Origin: Antedon mediterranea | Taxonomy: Eukaryota > Echinodermata > Crinoidea > Comatulida > Antedonidae | Reading direction: 5' to 3' | Length of the DNA: 64,000 nt | NCBI RefSeq assembly: GCF_964355755.1 | Contig: NC_092679.1 | Location: 16,914,932-16,978,931, forward strand | Shown: positions 58,246 through 64,000 of the stretch, piece by piece | Position numbering within the stretch: the first letter of the stretch is position 1 | How the letters are laid out: the number at the start of each line of letters is the position of its first letter | Made by a program: the position numbers and the translations under genes | The notes under the pieces: model-generated | The model's database searches: none | Told to the model about the DNA's origin: nothing | Seen by the model: only the letters and a program-made list of their open reading frames with translations

Positions 58246-59999
58246 CTGGAATAAAACAACAAATTCACAGTCATCGTACATTTAACAAATAAAAATGTTA
58301 TCGGTATTTGGCAGAAGTATTTAATATTTATTTTTAATTTCATGCGCATCCAAAAGTATGTTTAATATTTTTTTTAAATTTCATACGCATCCAAAAACAA
58401 GAAACTTGCCAATTACAGGACGGATAAAACTAATTCTCTTTGAGTGGAGTAGAAAGATTTGTGACCGACACAAGGTCAGGATTGAACCCTGGGATTGGAA
58501 GGTAAGCTAGTTAACCACCAAGCTAAAACTAGTTTCCAATTCCACTGCTTATACTGAGCTTGTTTCTACATACATTGCTGTACTTTTGGTCCTGGATCGT
58601 GAGCCACTCTTAATCTATATATAAATTTACGTAAGGGCAAAATTCGGTAAATCGCGCGTTATTTCTAGAATGTTTACTCGATGGTATATAAAGTTGGTTC
58701 GTACTTTCCGTACTGATTTTAACCACCTGATGTAACCCTGTTTACTAATTAAATTGAGTTCGATAATTTCAACGATTTGCCCCAAATAGGGGTGTTTTTC
58801 GATGGTGGTATACACTGTATAATGGATGTCCGTCTTGAAAAATACCCGCAGACAATAATACGAGGATGCTTCGCATTTTCCTATCTCCTCCTACGATAAT
58901 TGTTTTTAATGGCTGAAAACCGGTTGAACAGCTCGAGTATAGCATCATAATGTTGAAGACAGGCCGATTTTCTTTAAAAAATACTATTTTGATAGATTTA
59001 ATATACGTTTATACAAATGTATTGATTTGCGATGAATGGAACATTCCAATCTCTGTTCCACAAGTGTCTATTCCCTCAGGCGTCGTAAAGGCAAGTACAG
59101 GTACTGTATACTCATAACAGAAATTCGATCCATTTTTTTTTCAATCTGTGCTGCAGAGGTTGGATATAAATTTTTTTTAAACGGATAATGAGCTAGCGTT
59201 TTCACTCGCCGTATATTATGTACACATCTTTATTATTGCAGTTAAACCACCCATATCATCACCCTTCCCTCACTGGCATGAGTAGCGTTGTAAAACCAGT
59301 AGAGGATAGGCCTACGGTACATCACATGCCCTAAACGCAACTTTGGTGGGTAGGGGGTGGGTAGGGTAGGAACCAACTTAAGTATGAATTTGCTCTAAGA
59401 AACAATTGAAAACCATTAGGCCTACTAATTAAGTTGAGTTAGATAATTTAATATTTATTGACGATTAAATCGAATTTATGATTTTCGCCGAATAGAGGTG
59501 GTTTTCACAAATTGTTTTACATTATATAAACATGTCGTAGTGATGTATCGTTACATGTACTGTACTATTTCAATCGACTATGACGGTGATAGTTTCAACA
59601 AAGTATTAAATCGCAATGTTTTACTGTGTTTAGTGGTATATTATTTGTAAAACATGAAAACAATTAATATTTCCTTAATAAATGGGTAAAGAATATATTT
59701 AAAAATTGTTCCTCTTTGCACCCATCCTCTTCCCCATCCCTCAACCCAAATGTTACATACAAAACACATTTTAAGTTTGTTTAAATTTGACTTAAACAAT
59801 TGGTCTCATTTTGTGACAAGTTTCTCTTTCGGAAGTAATTCCCAGGGTACTAATTTTACAGTACATAAATCACAGTGTCTATTTATTCGTTCCTGTAAAC
59901 GACATGTATTATTGTCCTGCGGTAAGTATACATTTGAAATCGCCAGTTTTTTTAACGCTGAAATTATTATGTATTCGAGAACCATCTGTGGGCACGGAC

Positions 60000-60036
60000 C
60001 TAGATGGTACGCGAGCGAAGCGAGCGTACCATCTAG
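60000..60036. repeat. Perfect 13-bp hairpin with GCGAGCGAAGCGAGC core
   Basis: Arms CTAGATGGTACGC (60000-60012) and GCGTACCATCTAG (60024-60036) around an 11-nt loop. A GC-rich island in AT-rich DNA. Confidence 0.85.
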
Positions 60037-60184
60037 TTGATACAAGCGTCACAATCAAGATTAGATATTAGTCAAGTCGACGATAAAGGTTTTCATAACA
60101 TGAAATACCACATAGTTGAGTGACATTGGACATCCCTAAGCTGTGACAATTTTCACATTGAAAATTTTGGTAAAAAGGCAAATT

Positions 60185-60500
60185 AAAGCACATTTAAGAA
60201 CTTGGTACATCTTTCGAGACGAGTATGGAGTTACCCCGGCGTACTGTTTACACACTGAGCCACTTCGTGGACAGATGTAATGTGGCCGTAATTGACACGA
60301 TGGGACCCTTAGGGGAGAAGAATGTTGATGAAAAGGTGTAAAAGTTAAGTCCACAGCGCTCTGATCATGAAATAGCGCTATATAAATGGTGCAGAAGATC
60401 CGGTTCGAATCTTGGTTGGGGCGACTTTTTCTCATTCTCACAGATTTCCTCATCTTATCGTTTCAAATTAATTAATTAAAATTTCAGTATATCACCGGGT
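60185..60500. mobile_element. SINE-like composite
   Basis: 60190-60260 is the inverse of sequence in 13640-13925 (ACATCTTTCGAGACGAG). 60355-60390 has AGCGCTATATAAATGG, and GGTTCGAATCTTGGTTGGG resembles a box B. 60465-60500 ends with the TTTCAGTATATCACCGGG word shared with 33421. Probably two overlapping insertions. Confidence 0.5.
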
Positions 60501-61384
60501 GGTTTAGAATTAATATTCTATGCCTAATGTGCAGCTCAGGTTTCGAAATGAAATGTACCGTATATATGATCTTTTCATGGATTTGTATTCAATGTTTCAG
60601 ATTAAGTTTTAAAACAAAATTATTTTGATTTGAAAAAAAAATAATGATACTATATTATGATATTTTTGCAATATTAATATTGCTTTAATATGGAATACTA
60701 GGAAGATATCAAATTTCTTTTAATTTAGAGAGCAATTAAGTTGAAAATAATTAATTTCTCACGTTCAAATTTTAATAGGTAACTTTCTTTACAATGAGGA
60801 AATGCAATAAAATTAAATATGGTTAACGTCAACTGCTCGTATTAAAATTATTTAATAACTGACAGAATTTTTCATATTTCTTTGGGTAATTACTCACAGC
60901 CCACGCACTGCCCGTGGGCGTTTAAAGCCACAGCCAAAATACTTCACCGTCTCAAATTATACATTAAAAACTTTTCTTATTAATAACTTATTGACAAGAT
61001 CAAATAGATTAAAATTAATCAATAATTCACCAGTAACCACGCACATTAATACGATTTTTAAAAATCGTCAAATAAAAAAATTGTATTAATATTAAACGTG
61101 TGTATGATATTTGACAAGCAAGTGCGGGTGCTAATCTATCCTATATAAAACCTGGTAATTACACTATTGAACCTAATGCGATGGAATATTATTGACAAGT
61201 CTGGCAAAGTGTTGGTTTTGTCTAGGGCTTTAAATGTCAATGTGAAGTTTAATTTTCAAAAAATATAAATCAAATATTATTACTGTGAGTCATGCACAGG
61301 TAATAGGAATGTAATCAATAAATATGCTTGTGCAAAAGTTAGTCAGTAACATATTTAGGATTTCTAAAAGGCTTTGAGTAATCA

Positions 61385-62037
61385 TTAAAACCACACCCAC
61401 TAAGAAGCATCAGATAGTGACGTACCAGTAGCAGGATATTATATTTAAGATTTATGAAAAGCTTGGAGGTATATTAATGATTGAAACCACACCCACTTGG
61501 GCTAAGAAGCATCAGATAGTGACGTACCAGTAGCAGGATATTATATTATTTAAGATTTATGAAAAGCTTGGAGGTATATTAATGATTGAAACCACACCCA
61601 CTTGGGCTAAGAAGCATCAGATAGTGACGTACCAGTAGCAGGATATTATATTTAAGATTTATGAAAAGCTTGGAGGTATATTAATGATTGAAACCACACC
61701 CACTTGGGCTAAGAAGCATCAGATAGTGACATACCAGTAACAGGATATTATATTTAAGATTTATGAAAAGCTTGGAGGTATATTAATGATTGAAACCACA
61801 CCCACTTGGGCTAAGAAGCATCAGATAGTGACGTACCAGTAGCAGGATATTATATTTAAGATTTATGAAAAGCTTGGAGGTATATTAAAATGATTGAAAC
61901 CACACCCACTTGGGTTAAGAAGCAGCAGATACTGTAGTGACGTATAGCAGGATATTATATTTAAGATTTATGAAAAGCTTGGAGGTATATCAATGATTGA
62001 AACCACACCCACAAGGTTGAGGCTAAGAAGTATCAGA
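61385..62037. repeat. 102-bp satellite, about six units
   Basis: TAAGAAGCATCAGATAGTGA starts recur at 61401, 61503, 61608, 61710 and 61812, and diverged at 61916 and 62024 (spacing 102-108 bp). Each unit holds GACGTACCAGTAGCAGGATA, GAAAAGCTTGGAGGTATATT and AACCACACCCACTTGGG. Outer units are the most diverged. Confidence 0.95.
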
Positions 62038-62542
62038 GATGACTTCTGAGACTTTGTAAAATAATTAATTAAAAAATATTATCAATTAAAATGATTCTAA
62101 TGATCGTCGCTATGTAAACAAACAAAATAAGGGGCGACATTTACAATTTTATTTTATAAACCCTGGTGTTGCTAGGTAGGTGTGAAAGGGGCATCTCTGG
62201 AGTTTCTCAATATTTTGAATGGTCATAAACCCAGGGGTGTCTCCGGAGATCACTCTGGAGTTTTGGTGTGAAAGGGGTATATTTGATGAGTAGGCATCAA
62301 ATCAAGTAGCAGTTTGAGTTGAGTTTTAGCTTGGTAGTAGATAGATACTCGGCTGGAAATCCTTGGTTCAAATATGTCACATGTCAGGAATTTTACTTTA
62401 TCCACAAAACAACTTCTTTCTTTCCCTTTTTTCTTTCTATACCATTTTTTATGCAGAGAATTAGTCACTTATATTCTGATATAGTAGAAATTTCCAATTT
62501 ACATTCCTTGTGCCTAAAAACGAATGTCACTCAATTCCCAGT

Positions 62543-62720
62543 GCTGTATCTGCACATACTATCTATTTCCGAGGTATCATAGGAATATTTGGTAATACAG
62601 CATCACATGTGTATCATGTAAGGTTAGGTTACAAATTAGGTTACTATTAGATACATGTGAAACACATGTGATGTTGTATTACCAAATATTCCTAGGATAC
62701 TTTGGAAATAGATACACAGT
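62543..62720. repeat. Long inverted repeat, arms about 60 bp
   Basis: TATCTATTTCCGAGGTATCA through AATATTTGGTAATACAGCAT on the left pairs with ATGTTGTATTACCAAATATT through GGATACTTTGGAAATAGATA on the right. The loop carries GGTTAGGTTAC. A relative lies at 12195-12315. Confidence 0.85.
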
Positions 62721-63039
62721 ACAAAGAATCTGCTGCGTATGTTGTGTGCTTTCATGACAGAATGAGTAGGATGTGCACCCACGACCCAGTACTGTGGGCT
62801 CAGTAGCCAAGAGCATAACCACAAAGCTTATGATTATTCTCCATTCATTAGAATATGCAGAACTGTAGTCCTACTTCTAGAGCTCGACTGTCTGTCGCCA
62901 GACACGCCTACGGTTACAACAAATGTCTACTGTTCCTTTATATATAATACTTCCCAGAACAAATTATTTCGTGCTACATAAATAACTTGATTCTAAATTC
63001 AAGATTCCAAGAAATGTTGTTGTCGTTTACAAACTCTAA

Positions 63040-63132
63040 AGCCCATATATGGACATGATGATGTCATATCCCTACCATATTTAGGCACGTCACACATTTT
63101 TTGTCAACTAGTTTGATAGTGTAGACATAACT
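63040..63132. mobile_element. MITE family B, partial copy 3
   Basis: GATGATGTCATATCC, AGGCACGTCACACATTTTTT, then CTAGTTTGATAGTGTAGACA. One end is eroded. Confidence 0.6.
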
Positions 63133-63712
63133 TGAAATTGTTTATTTTGAATATAAATCTCTGTTTGATTGCTATTTAATCAATATATAAATTAAACAGT
63201 AAATTTAATACTCTGTAATTTCATAAATTAGTATCACTAATATCATTCAATCTGACAGTCTACTAAACGTGGGCGGTAGCATAATTGCTTATAAAACAAC
63301 CAAACTTATTTATGTTAGATACAATACTATATATAACGTTAAATACAGTACAAAATTTAATGACAAAAACATAAGATTTGTTACAAATAGTACCTTATTG
63401 TTAAATAATATTTCCCCGGCGTCACAAAGTTAAAATTCCTCTATATTTTGTCATTAATGTTTATGATACTACTGTAGAACTTTATATATATTTTAATTGA
63501 GATTTTAATCGGTTACTGATTTATAATCTGTACAGATCTATCTTCTAAAGTGATGTCATATTTAATTTTAAGCTGGTATATTCCTATTTTGTTTTTATTT
63601 ATGAACACCCTACACTGTTGTGTAATAGTATTTGTTATTGTAAGGTAAAGGTGAGTCCCGTGTTCTTTGAACGTAGGGGAATGAGCTGTTAGGAGCTCAT
63701 TGTACTAAGCCT

Positions 63713-63885
63713 CGGCATTATGTGGTAGGGTGGCCAGTTCCTTTCCACGCAGCCTTTTTTCTCCCTAGTATTTTCAACCAGGTACTCATTTACAGCTGAG
63801 TGGACTGGGAGTTGTCGGGAATTGAACCCGGGTCTTTCTGTATGACAGTCAAGTGTCCTAACTACTCGGCTATCCAACTCCTTAT
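63713..63885 (-). mobile_element. tRNA-derived SINE with intact tRNA-like head
   Basis: On the minus strand 63881-63808 forms a 74-nt tRNA-like head. Its 7-bp acceptor ends GGAGTTG/CAACTCC pair perfectly, and box B is GGGTTCAATTCCC. The CTGTCA word where the anticodon loop is expected recalls tRNA-Asp(GTC). The body continues to GGCATTATG... complement. Same family as 22306-22440, with an intact head. Confidence 0.8.
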
Positions 63886-64000
63886 TGTAGGTGTTACTAT
63901 TATGAGCAAATGAGGGCGCTATAACTTTTTCTTGCAATGTCCAATGTAAAAAAAAGAGAAAGTTTATAAAAACAAATTTACTTACAATGCTTTTTCTTTA

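Larger units (their letters stand above)
58246..64000. other. Repeat-rich region without recognised genes
   Basis: Contains tRNA-like SINE fragments, including one near 58470 and one near 62320 with GGTTCAAAT-type box B. Two related blocks (TTACTAATTAAATTGAG near 58740, CTACTAATTAAGTTGAG near 59421) explain an otherwise tempting minus-strand ORF at 58627-58815. Separate entries cover the hairpin, satellites and SINEs. Confidence 0.5.

Noticed and set aside
58627-58815. Minus-strand frame YTTIEKHPYLGQIVEIIELN...
   Set aside because: The same nucleotide block recurs in diverged form near 59421-59520 with its frame broken, so it is a repeat rather than an exon.
59750-60045. Opposed 96- and 79-codon frames, one with a fine GTAAGTAT donor at 59921
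   Set aside because: No domain, no convincing partner exon, and they run into the GC-rich hairpin and SINE sequence.
60136-60453. 105-codon minus-strand frame
   Set aside because: It lies within SINE-like sequence shared with 13640-13925 and is not conserved as coding in that copy.

Overview
The window is animal nuclear DNA. It is AT-rich, with GT-AG introns, no bacterial-style genes, and many SINEs, short inverted-repeat transposons and satellites. tRNA-derived SINEs ending in CTATATAAAT, several MITE families and frequent TAGGCCTA-type words make me think of an invertebrate deuterostome such as an echinoderm. That is an impression; the species cannot be fixed from sequence alone.

Layout. 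(1) 530-2531, plus strand: the last three exons of cobalamin-dependent methionine synthase (MTR), whose 5' part lies outside the window. (2) 2532-11336: a convergent intergenic region dominated by a 6.5-kb satellite of alternating hairpins (3772-10305), part of which is duplicated with a 2,198-bp offset. (3) 11337-18962, minus strand: a complete 12-exon gene for a type-I L-asparaginase fused to C-terminal ankyrin repeats (ASPG type, 635 residues as modelled, every phase consistent). (4) 18963-21402: a divergent intergenic region with an 18/22-bp minisatellite and a CRE-plus-TATA candidate promoter. (5) 21403-54808, plus strand: a secreted SMOC-like matricellular gene with at least ten coding exons and repeat-filled introns. 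(6) 54809-64000: no recognised gene, apart from one small possible terminal exon on the minus strand near 58.2 kb; the rest is SINEs, inverted repeats and a 102-bp satellite.

The main point of interest is the SMOC-like gene. Its order is signal peptide, Kazal, thyroglobulin-1, EC (extracellular calcium-binding), thyroglobulin-1, EC. The canonical SMOC order has one EC domain, at the C-terminus. The extra EC domain sits in a single symmetric phase 1-1 exon (39116-39439). Skipping it would restore the canonical SMOC layout, and its second EF-hand has lost its calcium ligands. The three genes do not form a pathway: MTR and ASPG are enzymes of methionine and asparagine metabolism, and the SMOC-like protein is extracellular.
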